Part shown: positions 17,816 through 25,446 of the stretch, piece by piece | How the letters are laid out: every line of letters begins with the position of its first letter | Position numbering within the stretch: the stretch's first letter is position 1 | Assembly (NCBI GenBank): GCA_041396845.1 | Contig: JAWKXU010000001.1 | Location: 558,001-622,000, forward strand | Direction: 5' to 3' | Origin: JAWKXU01 sp020446465 | GTDB taxonomy: Bacteria > Pseudomonadota > Alphaproteobacteria > Sphingomonadales > Sphingomonadaceae | DNA length: 64,000 nt | Position numbers and translations under genes: made by a program | Notes under the pieces: generated by a model | The model's input: only the letters and a program-made list of their open reading frames with translations | Told to the model about the DNA's origin: nothing | Database searches by the model: none

Positions 17816-17876
17816 GCCGGACATTGGAAATGAGGAGAGGCCGCCTGAAGGCACCAGCTTAATCAGGGAGGCTGAA

Positions 17877-19112
17877 TTGAGAAAGAAACTGTTGGCTACC
17901 GCAGCTGTCATGTCGATGGCGGTTTGCGGAACGGAGGCGCTTGCCCAATCGTGGGGTGGGCCGATGGACGTGGGTGACGGGGTCACGCTCGATCCGATTA
18001 TCGATGCGCGTTTGCGTTACGAGCACGTCGAACAGGATAACTCCACCGCTGATGCCGATGCGCTTACACTGCGGTTGCGCGCAGGGGCGGAACTGAAGGC
18101 AGGTGACTTTTCAATCCTTGCAGAAGGGGAGGCAACCGGCGCGATCGTCAACGATTACAATGCCTTTCCGTTTGCGGGGGAAAGCCAGAACCGCCCGTAT
18201 TCAGTGGTTGCCGACCCGGAAAACGTCGAACTCAACCGGGCGCAGATTGCCTGGATGAAGGATGGGACCGGCGTGACTGTCGGGCGCCAGCGCATCATTT
18301 TGGATAATGCACGTTTCGTCGGCAATGTCGGCTGGCGTCAGAATGAACAGACATTCGATGCTGTCCGCGCGCAGGCAAAGGTGGGGCCGGTATCGCTGGA
18401 TGCAACATATGCCATTGGCCAGCGGACGATCTTTGGCATCGATGCAGGCGGGCGGCAGGCATACGATGGGGATTTTATCTTTCTCAATGGCGGTGTCGTG
18501 CTCGGTCCGGTGAAGGCCAAGGCTTTCGCTTACCTGCTCGACTATGATGACCCGTTGTTCCTCGCCAATTCCAGCCAGACTTATGGCGTGCTGGTGAACG
18601 CAGCGCTGCCGCTTGCGCCGGGTATCAAACTCGACCTCGAAGGCAGCTATGCCACGCAGTCCGATTACAAGACTGCGCTCAAGGATTATTCGGCGGACTA
18701 TTTTGCCGCCGAAGCGTCGCTTGGCGTCAAAGGCTTCAAGCTGACAGGCGGGTATGAACTGCTGGGCAGCGATAATGGCGTTGGTTTTGCAACGCCCATG
18801 GCCACGCTTCACGCATTCAACGGCTGGGCCGACGTTTTCCTGAACACGCCCCCGGCTGGCTTGCAGGATGTCTATGCAGGTGTGGCCTATGCCTTCCCCA
18901 AGGATGCTTTTCTGCCGGACCTGAAGGCTGCCGTCACTTATCACACTTTCGACAGTGACAAGGGCAGCATTGATTACGGCAGCGAGTGGGATGCCCTGAT
19001 CGGCTTCAAACTCGGCCCGGTCGGGATCCTTGCGAAATACGCGAATTACAACGCCAAGGCGCTGTCCGTCGATACCGAGAAGTTCTGGCTCCAGGCCGAA
19101 GTGAAGTTCTGA
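17877..19112 (+). CDS. outer-membrane porin, alginate-export (AlgE-like) family
   Basis: A 411-residue beta-barrel protein with a signal peptide ending near ALAQS. The TTG start at 17877 is chosen because the near-perfect ribosome site AGGGAGG lies six or seven bases before it and the signal peptide begins here. The sequence alternates polar and hydrophobic residues in strands, with family phrases RLRYEHVEQDN and GRQRIILDNARFVGNVGWRQNEQTFD, which are typical of the alginate-export porin family. Its place between the nitrate ABC transporter and the nitrite channel suggests a nitrate-permeable outer-membrane pore; alginate is an unlikely substrate here. It ends with the aromatic Phe typical of outer-membrane proteins. 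Confidence 0.85.
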   Translation: MRKKLLATAAVMSMAVCGTEALAQSWGGPMDVGDGVTLDPIIDARLRYEHVEQDNSTADADALTLRLRAGAELKAGDFSILAEGEATGAIVNDYNAFPFAGESQNRPYSVVADPENVELNRAQIAWMKDGTGVTVGRQRIILDNARFVGNVGWRQNEQTFDAVRAQAKVGPVSLDATYAIGQRTIFGIDAGGRQAYDGDFIFLNGGVVLGPVKAKAFAYLLDYDDPLFLANSSQTYGVLVNAALPLAPGIKLDLEGSYATQSDYKTALKDYSADYFAAEASLGVKGFKLTGGYELLGSDNGVGFATPMATLHAFNGWADVFLNTPPAGLQDVYAGVAYAFPKDAFLPDLKAAVTYHTFDSDKGSIDYGSEWDALIGFKLGPVGILAKYANYNAKALSVDTEKFWLQAEVKF

Positions 19113-19147
19113 CGAACCCACACAACCAGCAGCGAAAGGAGATGACG

Positions 19148-19978
19148 ATGTCGTATCTCGCACCAAGTGAATTTTCGCAGAAGATGATCGACGCAGGGGA
19201 ATCCAAGATCCTGATGTCGACCAAGGATACGTTAGTGCGTGCCTATATGGCAGGCGCGACACTGGCGCTGGCGGCGGCTTTTGCCGTCACCATCAACGTG
19301 CAGACGGGCCAGCCGCTGGCCGGGGCCATTCTTTTCCCGGTCGGGTTCTGCATGCTTTATCTGCTTGGCTATGACCTGTTGACCGGCGTGTTCGTGCTTG
19401 CGCCACTGGCCGTCTGGGACAAGCGACCCGGCTGCACCTGGGGCGGGGTGTTCCGCAACTGGGGGCTGGTCTTTGTCGGCAACTTTGCCGGCGCCCTGAC
19501 TACGGCATTCATGATGGCGATATACTTCACGTATGGCTTTTCCACCGAACCAAGCGAGGTCGGCGCAAAGCTTGCCGGTGTCGGTGTCGCCAGAACGCTG
19601 GGCTATGAACAGTATGGGGCGGCAGGCTGGATGACGATCTTCGTGCGCGGTATGTTGTGCAACTGGATGGTGTCCACAGGCGTTGTCGGCGCCATGATCT
19701 CGACCTCTGTTTCGGGCAAGATCATGGCGATGTGGATGCCGATCATGCTGTTCTTCTACATGGTGTTCGAACATTCGATCGTGAACATGTTCCTGTTCCC
19801 CACTGCGTTGATGATGGGCGGTGAATTTACGATCAGCGATTACTTCTGGTGGAATGAAATTCCCACAGTTCTGGGCAACCTTGTCGGCGGGCTGACCTTT
19901 ACCGGCCTGACGATCTACGCAACCCATGTGAGGACTTCCAAGAAGCGGGAGCCTGCAGCCCTCAAGGTTGCAGCCTGA
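19148..19978 (+). CDS. nirC: formate/nitrite transporter family channel (NirC-like)
   Basis: A 276-residue FNT-family membrane protein with about six transmembrane segments. The first loop motif DLLTGVF and the second broken-helix segment GMLCNWMVSTGVV match the FNT pore pattern, where a central His is usual in the sixth region; here the sequence FEHSIVNMF retains it. ATG 19148 is preferred over the ATG six bases earlier because AAAGGAG ends seven bases before it. The context favours nitrite uptake or export to balance nitrate reduction, with the gene lying among the nitrate transporter and nitrite reductase genes. Confidence 0.88.
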   Translation: MSYLAPSEFSQKMIDAGESKILMSTKDTLVRAYMAGATLALAAAFAVTINVQTGQPLAGAILFPVGFCMLYLLGYDLLTGVFVLAPLAVWDKRPGCTWGGVFRNWGLVFVGNFAGALTTAFMMAIYFTYGFSTEPSEVGAKLAGVGVARTLGYEQYGAAGWMTIFVRGMLCNWMVSTGVVGAMISTSVSGKIMAMWMPIMLFFYMVFEHSIVNMFLFPTALMMGGEFTISDYFWWNEIPTVLGNLVGGLTFTGLTIYATHVRTSKKREPAALKVAA

Positions 19979-20042
19979 CGCGCATGGCCGGGGGTGGTTC
20001 ATTGACGGACAGAGCCGCCCTCGACCATCAAGTCATTGATAT

Positions 20043-21848
20043 ATGCTGATGCGTAGCCAGCTTGCCATATCGCTCGGCCAGTGGTCGGAGGCGGGCACCA
20101 AGGCGGAAAACCAGGATTTTCACGGCGCTGTCCAGCCAGATGGCCCGGACCTTGCGGAAAAGGGGGTGGTGGTCGCCCTTGCCGATGGCATCAGCACCAG
20201 CGCATTGGGGGCCGTTGCCGCTGAAACGGCGGTAAAGACATTCCTGGCGGATTATTATTGCACGTCGGCTGGGTGGAGCGCGCAAACCTCCGGCACCAGT
20301 GTCATCAGCGCCATCAACAGCTGGATCTATGCACAGAACCGACGGGCGACGGGCCGCGTGACGGATGAAAACCGGGAACGCGGCATGGTCTGCACCTTCA
20401 GCGCCATGGTTCTGAAATCGCGCACGGCGCACCTGTTCCATGTGGGCGATGCGCGGATTGCGCTGATTGGCGATGATGCAATCGAACCGCTGACAGAAGC
20501 GCACCGCGTCAACCTTGGCGGCGGTAAAAGCTATCTTGGCCGCGCACTGGGTGTGAACAACTCTATCGACATCGATTATCGGCAAGTGCCGCTCAATGCA
20601 GGCATGACATTCATGCTCAGCACCGATGGCGTTCATGAATATCTGTCGGATGCCGATGTGCTGGCAGTGCTCGCCAAAGAGCCGAACCTCAACGATGCTG
20701 CACAGGAACTTGCGGCGCGAGCCATGCGGGCTGGCAGTCCCGACAATCTCACAGTCCAGTTGTTGAGGGTGGAGAGCCTTCCTGCTGCCGGTGACGTTTC
20801 CGACCTTATGGGCGCGGAAGGCGTCTTGCCGCCGGCACCACTGCTGCGCCCGGCTGAAGATTTTGCAGGCTATGCCATCCTGCGCGAACTGCACAGCGGT
20901 AGCCGCAGCCATGTCTATCTCGCGCGGGACAAGGCAAGCGGGGCGCGTGTGGCGCTGAAAGTTCCATCGACAGAGGCAGCGGATGACAGCCATGCAGTCA
21001 ATGCCCTGTTGCTGGAAGAATGGATCATGCGGCGGGTCGATAATCCGCACCTGCTGGCTGTCGGGCCATCATCGGGTCCGCGCCGCCATGCCTTTGTCGT
21101 CAGTGACTATGTGGAAGGGCAGACGCTTTACACATGGATGAATGATAACGGCGCGGCCTCGCCCGAAGAAACGCGCGCCATGATCGGGCAGATTGCCCGC
21201 GGTCTGCAGGCGCTCCACCGGCGCGAGATTGTCCATCGCGACTTGCGACCACACAATGTGCTGATCGACGCAGAAGGCACCGCACGGATTATCGATTTCG
21301 GCTCTGCCCAGGTTGCCGGGCTGGAAGAACTGGGTCTGTCCTTCGATGATGGCGCCTTTGCGGGCACCATGCAGTATAGCGCGCCCGAACTTTACCTCGG
21401 CTATCAGGCAACCAATGCCAGCGATATCTATTCGCTTGGCGTTATCGCCTACCAGATGCTGACCGGCGCATTGCCTTACGGTCCGCGTGTCAGTGCTGCC
21501 CGCACGGCGGCGGCGCAGCGGCGTTTGCGCTATATTCCGGCTGCTGAACTGAACCCCGCAGTGCCGCCCTGGATGGACGCTGCGCTGGCACGGGCAGTCG
21601 CGGTTGATCCGGCGAAACGCTATGGCGAGTTGTCGGAGTTCATCTACGATCTTTCCCATCCCAACCGGGCGCTGTTTACGCCCGAAGAACGCCCTTTGCT
21701 GATGCGCGGGTCAGTCGGATTCTGGCAGGCGGTCGCCGCTGCCCTTGCGATTGCGCTTGCTGTTTCGGTGATGACGCGCCCCCAGTTGCGTACGCCGGAC
21801 CATCCATCACCCCAAAGTTCCGCAGCAAACAAGGAGACTGTCCGATGA
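20043..21848 (+). CDS. PP2C-type phosphatase fused to Ser/Thr protein kinase
   Basis: A 601-residue bifunctional signalling protein. Residues about 5-245 form a PP2C domain with metal-site Asp residues in ENQDF, ALADGIS and STDGVHE and a terminal GSPDNLT. Residues about 275-520 form a Hanks-type kinase with the VALK lysine, catalytic loop HRDLRPHN (Lys of the usual HRDLK is Arg), DFG, and an APE-like APELY. A single membrane segment follows near residues 565-582, so the enzyme should sit on the inner membrane facing the cytoplasm. The same fusion is known beside nitrate/nitrite genes in Pseudomonas. Its target is unknown. The 3' end overlaps cynS by ATGA. Confidence 0.9.
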   Translation: MLMRSQLAISLGQWSEAGTKAENQDFHGAVQPDGPDLAEKGVVVALADGISTSALGAVAAETAVKTFLADYYCTSAGWSAQTSGTSVISAINSWIYAQNRRATGRVTDENRERGMVCTFSAMVLKSRTAHLFHVGDARIALIGDDAIEPLTEAHRVNLGGGKSYLGRALGVNNSIDIDYRQVPLNAGMTFMLSTDGVHEYLSDADVLAVLAKEPNLNDAAQELAARAMRAGSPDNLTVQLLRVESLPAAGDVSDLMGAEGVLPPAPLLRPAEDFAGYAILRELHSGSRSHVYLARDKASGARVALKVPSTEAADDSHAVNALLLEEWIMRRVDNPHLLAVGPSSGPRRHAFVVSDYVEGQTLYTWMNDNGAASPEETRAMIGQIARGLQALHRREIVHRDLRPHNVLIDAEGTARIIDFGSAQVAGLEELGLSFDDGAFAGTMQYSAPELYLGYQATNASDIYSLGVIAYQMLTGALPYGPRVSAARTAAAQRRLRYIPAAELNPAVPPWMDAALARAVAVDPAKRYGELSEFIYDLSHPNRALFTPEERPLLMRGSVGFWQAVAAALAIALAVSVMTRPQLRTPDHPSPQSSAANKETVR

Positions 21849-22288
21849 TGACCAAGGCTGATGTTACCGCGATGATCCGTGCCAAAAAGCGCGAAAAAAA
21901 GATCACATGGTCCGAGATTGCCACTGTTGCAGGGCTGAGCGAAATGTTCGCCACTTCCGCCTGCCTTGGCATGAACAGCCTGTTACCCGATGCCGCTGGA
22001 AAGGTTGCAGATTTCCTTGATCTTCCTGCAGAAGCGGCCATCGTTCTGGCAGAATATCCGACCAAGACCTTTGCCCAGACAGTGCCGACAGACCCGTGCA
22101 TCTATCGCTGGTATGAAATTACGGGCGTATTTGGCGAAGCGTTCAAGGAACTGGTGCAGGAAAAATTTGGCGACGGAATCATGAGCGCGATCGATTTCGA
22201 TATGGAAATCGAGAAAGTCGAACACCCCAAGGGGGACCGCGTGCAAGTAACGATGAGCGGGAAGTTTCTGCCTTACAAGAGCTGGTAA
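21845..22288 (+). CDS. cynS: cyanase (cyanate hydratase)
   Basis: A 147-residue protein matching the usual cyanase length. It has an N-terminal helix-turn-helix-like domain and the C-terminal catalytic segment with YRWYEI, carrying the conserved Arg and Glu, and a Ser in the segment MSAIDF. Cyanase converts cyanate and bicarbonate to ammonia and carbon dioxide, so it supplies nitrogen alongside nitrate reduction. ATG 21845 overlaps the kinase-phosphatase stop, implying coupled translation. Cyanase genes are commonly part of nitrate assimilation operons in cyanobacteria and proteobacteria, which fits this place. Confidence 0.95.
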   Translation: MMTKADVTAMIRAKKREKKITWSEIATVAGLSEMFATSACLGMNSLLPDAAGKVADFLDLPAEAAIVLAEYPTKTFAQTVPTDPCIYRWYEITGVFGEAFKELVQEKFGDGIMSAIDFDMEIEKVEHPKGDRVQVTMSGKFLPYKSW

Positions 22289-22323
22289 TCAAAGCCAGAA
22301 CCGGAATTGCTCGGGTGGGGGCG

Positions 22324-22353
22324 GCAGCAAAATTTTTGCTGCAGTGCAAAATA
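22324..22353 (+). promoter_or_regulatory. palindrome and 16-mer element before nirB (copy 3)
   Basis: GCAGCAAAA-T-TTTTGCTGC (22324-22342) is a perfect 9-bp inverted repeat that could end cynS transcription or bind a regulator. It runs into GCTGCAGTGCAAAATA (22338-22353), which differs by one base from the element before nrtA. A CCGAATCGG motif follows 18 bases later, as in the nrtA leader. Confidence 0.5.
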
Positions 22354-22470
22354 AAACTTGCCCCACCCCGCCCGAATCGGGTAATTCATTGTTCAAGCGG
22401 TCAATCGCGTCACCCGATGTGGGGTGATCCAACGCAGACCGTTTGATTAGCAAAGATGCGTGGCAATGGC

Positions 22471-22513
22471 GCCGCCAGTTGAACCCTTCGGGGCGAAACT
22501 TGGCGGCTTTTTT
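22471..22513 (+). terminator. intrinsic leader terminator before nirB
   Basis: GCCGCC-AGTT (22471-22480) pairs with AACT-T-GGCGGC (22497-22507), with an inner CCC-TTC-GGG hairpin and six T residues after it. It lies 45 bases before the nirB GTG and uses the same GCCGCC/GGCGGC-U6 stem as the nrtA leader, supporting common antitermination by NasT. A hairpin TCACCC-GATGTG-GGGTGA upstream has a six-base loop with G at position 4 but not A at position 1. Confidence 0.75.
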
Positions 22514-22557
22514 GCGTGCGCGTTCGCAAGGCCCGATGCGGGCGGAGGAATGATAAA

Positions 22558-25053
22558 GTGAACGCACCTGCGAGTTTCAAAGCGAAGTCCGGCGATCCCG
22601 GCGGACGGGAAAAGCTGGTAGTCATTGGTAACGGCATGGCCGGTTGCCGCGCGGTGGAAGAAATTCTTGCCCGCGACCCCGGCCGCTATGCCGTGACGAT
22701 TTTTGGTGCGGAGCCGCGCGTAAACTACAACCGGATCATGCTGTCACCCGTGCTGGCCGGTGAAAAGCAGTTCGATGAAATCGTCATCAATACGCAAGGC
22801 TGGTATGACGACAACCAGATCACGCTGGTTTCGGGCGATCCGGTTGTCCACATTGACCGGGCCAACAAGTCGGTCGTTTCCCGCTCCGGGCGGGCGGAAC
22901 CCTACGACAAATTGCTTCTGGCGACGGGGTCCGATCCCTTTATCATTCCCGTTCCCGGCGCTGATTTACCGGGGGTCGTGACGTTTCGCGACCTAGATGA
23001 TGTGGACAAGATGCTCGCCGCCGCACAGCAGGGTGGCGATGCGGTCGTGATCGGCGGTGGCTTGCTGGGGCTGGAGGCAGCGCATGGCCTCAGCCTGCGC
23101 GGCATGAAAGTCACCGTCGTTCACCTGATGCCGACCTTGATGGAACGCCAGCTTGACGAGGCGGCCGGCTACTTGCTCAAGACAGAGCTGGAACGGCGCG
23201 GCCAGACGATCCTTACAGGGGCTGACACCGAATGTATCCTGGCCGACGATGGCCGCGTTGCCGGGGTCAGGCTGAAGGATGGTCGCGAGATTCCAGCCGC
23301 CATTGTCGTCATGGCCGTGGGCATCCGGCCTGCGGTCGCCCTGGCGCGCGAATCCGGGCTGGAGGTCGAGCGCGGCATTGTGGTGGATGACCACATGGTC
23401 ACCAGTGATCCGGACGTGCTGGCCGTGGGCGAATGCGTGCAGCATCGCGGGGCTTGTTACGGCCTTGTTGCGCCGCTCTGGGATATGTGCCGGGCACTGG
23501 CGGACCACGCCACCGGCAGCCCCAGCGGCTATGAAGGTTCGGTCACGTCCACCAAGCTCAAGGTTTCGGGCATAGACCTGTTTTCTGCTGGCGATTTTTC
23601 GGCGGGTGAGGATGTCGAGGACATCGTCATGCGCGATGCCTCGCGCGGGATATACAAGCGCATCGTTATCCAGGATAACCGGATTGCGGGCGCGGTGCTG
23701 TATGGCGATACAGCCGATGGTAACTGGTATTTCGATCTCCTCAAGAAAGGGGAAGACATCTCCGACATTCGGGAAGCCCTGATCTTCGGACAGGCTTTCG
23801 CGTCCGGGGGTGCGCTCGCGGACCCTAACGCTGCCGTTGCGGCCCTTTCGGATGATGCCGAAATCTGTGGTTGCAACGGCGTTTCCAAGGGCGCAGTCGT
23901 CTCCTGCATCAACAGTGGCGCACATAGCCTCGATGCGGTGCGCTCCACCTGCAAGGCTTCGGCCAGTTGCGGTTCCTGCACTGGCCTTGTTGAAAGCCTG
24001 CTGGCGATCACGCTGGGTGGGGAAGTCGAATCCGGGCCAAAGACGCTGTGCAAATGCACCAGTTTTACCCATGACGATGTGCGCCGCCTGATCGTGGAAA
24101 AGGAACTGAAAGCAATTCCGCAAGTCATGCAGGAATTGCACTGGACCACGCCCGAAGGGTGCGCGTCCTGTCGCCCGGCGCTTAATTATTATCTCCTTTG
24201 CGCCTGGCCGGGCGAATATGAAGACGACCAGAAGAGCCGCTTCGTCAATGAACGGCTGCACGCCAATATCCAGAAAGATGGCACCTATTCAGTCGTTCCG
24301 CGCATGTGGGGCGGGCTGACGACCCCCGATGAATTGCGCGCGATTGCTGATGCGGCGGATAAGTACAAGGCCCGCACGGTAAAAGTGACGGGCGGCCAGC
24401 GTATCGACCTGTTCGGCATCAAGAAGGAAGACTTGCCCGCGATATGGGCGGACCTCAACGCCGCGGGCATGGTATCGGGCCACGCCTACGGCAAGTCGCT
24501 GCGGACCGTGAAAACCTGTGTCGGCAGTGAATGGTGTCGTTTCGGCACGCAGGATTCAACCGGACTTGGCGTCAAGATAGAGCGCATGACCTGGGGCAGC
24601 TGGATGCCGCACAAGTTCAAGATCGCGGTGAGCGGTTGCCCGCGCAACTGCGCTGAAGCCACGATCAAGGACTTTGGCGTTGTCTGCGTCGACAGCGGCT
24701 ATGAACTGCATGTCGGCGGCAATGGCGGCATCCATGTCCGCGCGACAGACCTGCTCTGCAAGGTGGAGTCAGAGCGCGAGGCGATGGAGCATTGCGCGGC
24801 TTTCATCCAGCTTTACCGTGAACAGGCCCATTATCTGGAACGCACCGCGCCGTGGATAGAGCGGGTCGGGCTGGATTATGTGAAGGCGCAGCTTTTCGAT
24901 GATCCCGAAATGATCGAACGGCTCGCTGCACGTTTCCGTCTTTCGCAGAAATACTCGCAGGATGACCCCTGGGCACAGCGTGCCAGTGGGGACCGCAAGG
25001 ACTTGCACCAGCACATCGCCGAGTTTCGCCCACTTTCGCTGGAGAACGCATGA
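22558..25053 (+). CDS. nirB: assimilatory nitrite reductase [NAD(P)H], large subunit
   Basis: An 831-residue NirB. Domains in order are an FAD/NAD(P)H reductase module (first Rossmann GNGMAGCRA), a BFD-type [2Fe-2S] domain with CGCNG and CGSC, and the sulfite/nitrite reductase half with the sirohaem-[4Fe-4S] cysteines in CVGSEWC and CPRNC. It reduces nitrite to ammonium in the cytoplasm with NirD. GTG 22558 is chosen because GGAGGAA lies seven bases upstream; an in-frame upstream codon lies inside the leader. Expression is expected to depend on the leader terminator before it. The 3' end overlaps nirD by ATGA. Confidence 0.95.
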   Translation: MNAPASFKAKSGDPGGREKLVVIGNGMAGCRAVEEILARDPGRYAVTIFGAEPRVNYNRIMLSPVLAGEKQFDEIVINTQGWYDDNQITLVSGDPVVHIDRANKSVVSRSGRAEPYDKLLLATGSDPFIIPVPGADLPGVVTFRDLDDVDKMLAAAQQGGDAVVIGGGLLGLEAAHGLSLRGMKVTVVHLMPTLMERQLDEAAGYLLKTELERRGQTILTGADTECILADDGRVAGVRLKDGREIPAAIVVMAVGIRPAVALARESGLEVERGIVVDDHMVTSDPDVLAVGECVQHRGACYGLVAPLWDMCRALADHATGSPSGYEGSVTSTKLKVSGIDLFSAGDFSAGEDVEDIVMRDASRGIYKRIVIQDNRIAGAVLYGDTADGNWYFDLLKKGEDISDIREALIFGQAFASGGALADPNAAVAALSDDAEICGCNGVSKGAVVSCINSGAHSLDAVRSTCKASASCGSCTGLVESLLAITLGGEVESGPKTLCKCTSFTHDDVRRLIVEKELKAIPQVMQELHWTTPEGCASCRPALNYYLLCAWPGEYEDDQKSRFVNERLHANIQKDGTYSVVPRMWGGLTTPDELRAIADAADKYKARTVKVTGGQRIDLFGIKKEDLPAIWADLNAAGMVSGHAYGKSLRTVKTCVGSEWCRFGTQDSTGLGVKIERMTWGSWMPHKFKIAVSGCPRNCAEATIKDFGVVCVDSGYELHVGGNGGIHVRATDLLCKVESEREAMEHCAAFIQLYREQAHYLERTAPWIERVGLDYVKAQLFDDPEMIERLAARFRLSQKYSQDDPWAQRASGDRKDLHQHIAEFRPLSLENA

Positions 25054-25439
25054 TGATCGGAAAATGGCTGGATATTGGCCCGGTTGAACAGATCGAACCC
25101 GGCACGGCCCGGACATTGCCGGTGCGGGGCGGAGAAGAAATCGCCGTGTTCCGCACCATGAACGGCGAAGTTCATGCGCTGGTCAACAAATGCCCGCACA
25201 AGCAAGGGCCGCTGAGCCAGGGCATTGTGCATGGCACGGTTGTCACATGCCCGTTGCACAACTGGAATATATCCTTGCGGACCGGAAAGGCGCTGGGGGA
25301 TGATGTCGGCTGTGTGCCTACCATTCCGACCAAGGTTGATGCGGGTCGCATCTTCCTGCTGCGCGAAGCAGTGCTGGCACCGCAAGTGCCGGAGGAGCCG
25401 GATTCTGCCGACGTGGTTCGGCAGGAAAAGGCGGCCTGA
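25050..25439 (+). CDS. nirD: assimilatory nitrite reductase small subunit (Rieske-type)
   Basis: A 129-residue NirD. It has Rieske-like cluster motifs CPHKQGPL and CPLHNW, with a Cys-His pair in each, so unlike many enterobacterial NirD proteins it probably still binds a [2Fe-2S] cluster. The C-terminal 20 residues are acidic and probably disordered. The gene overlaps nirB by four bases with a GGAG ribosome site, and nasA begins only eight bases after it, so nirB, nirD and nasA are one transcription unit. Confidence 0.93.
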   Translation: MMIGKWLDIGPVEQIEPGTARTLPVRGGEEIAVFRTMNGEVHALVNKCPHKQGPLSQGIVHGTVVTCPLHNWNISLRTGKALGDDVGCVPTIPTKVDAGRIFLLREAVLAPQVPEEPDSADVVRQEKAA

Positions 25440-25446
25440 TCCGGAA

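Noticed and set aside
22993..24261. 422-codon minus-strand open frame inside nirB
   Set aside because: It is antisense to the FAD and iron-sulfur domains of NirB and encodes no recognisable protein.
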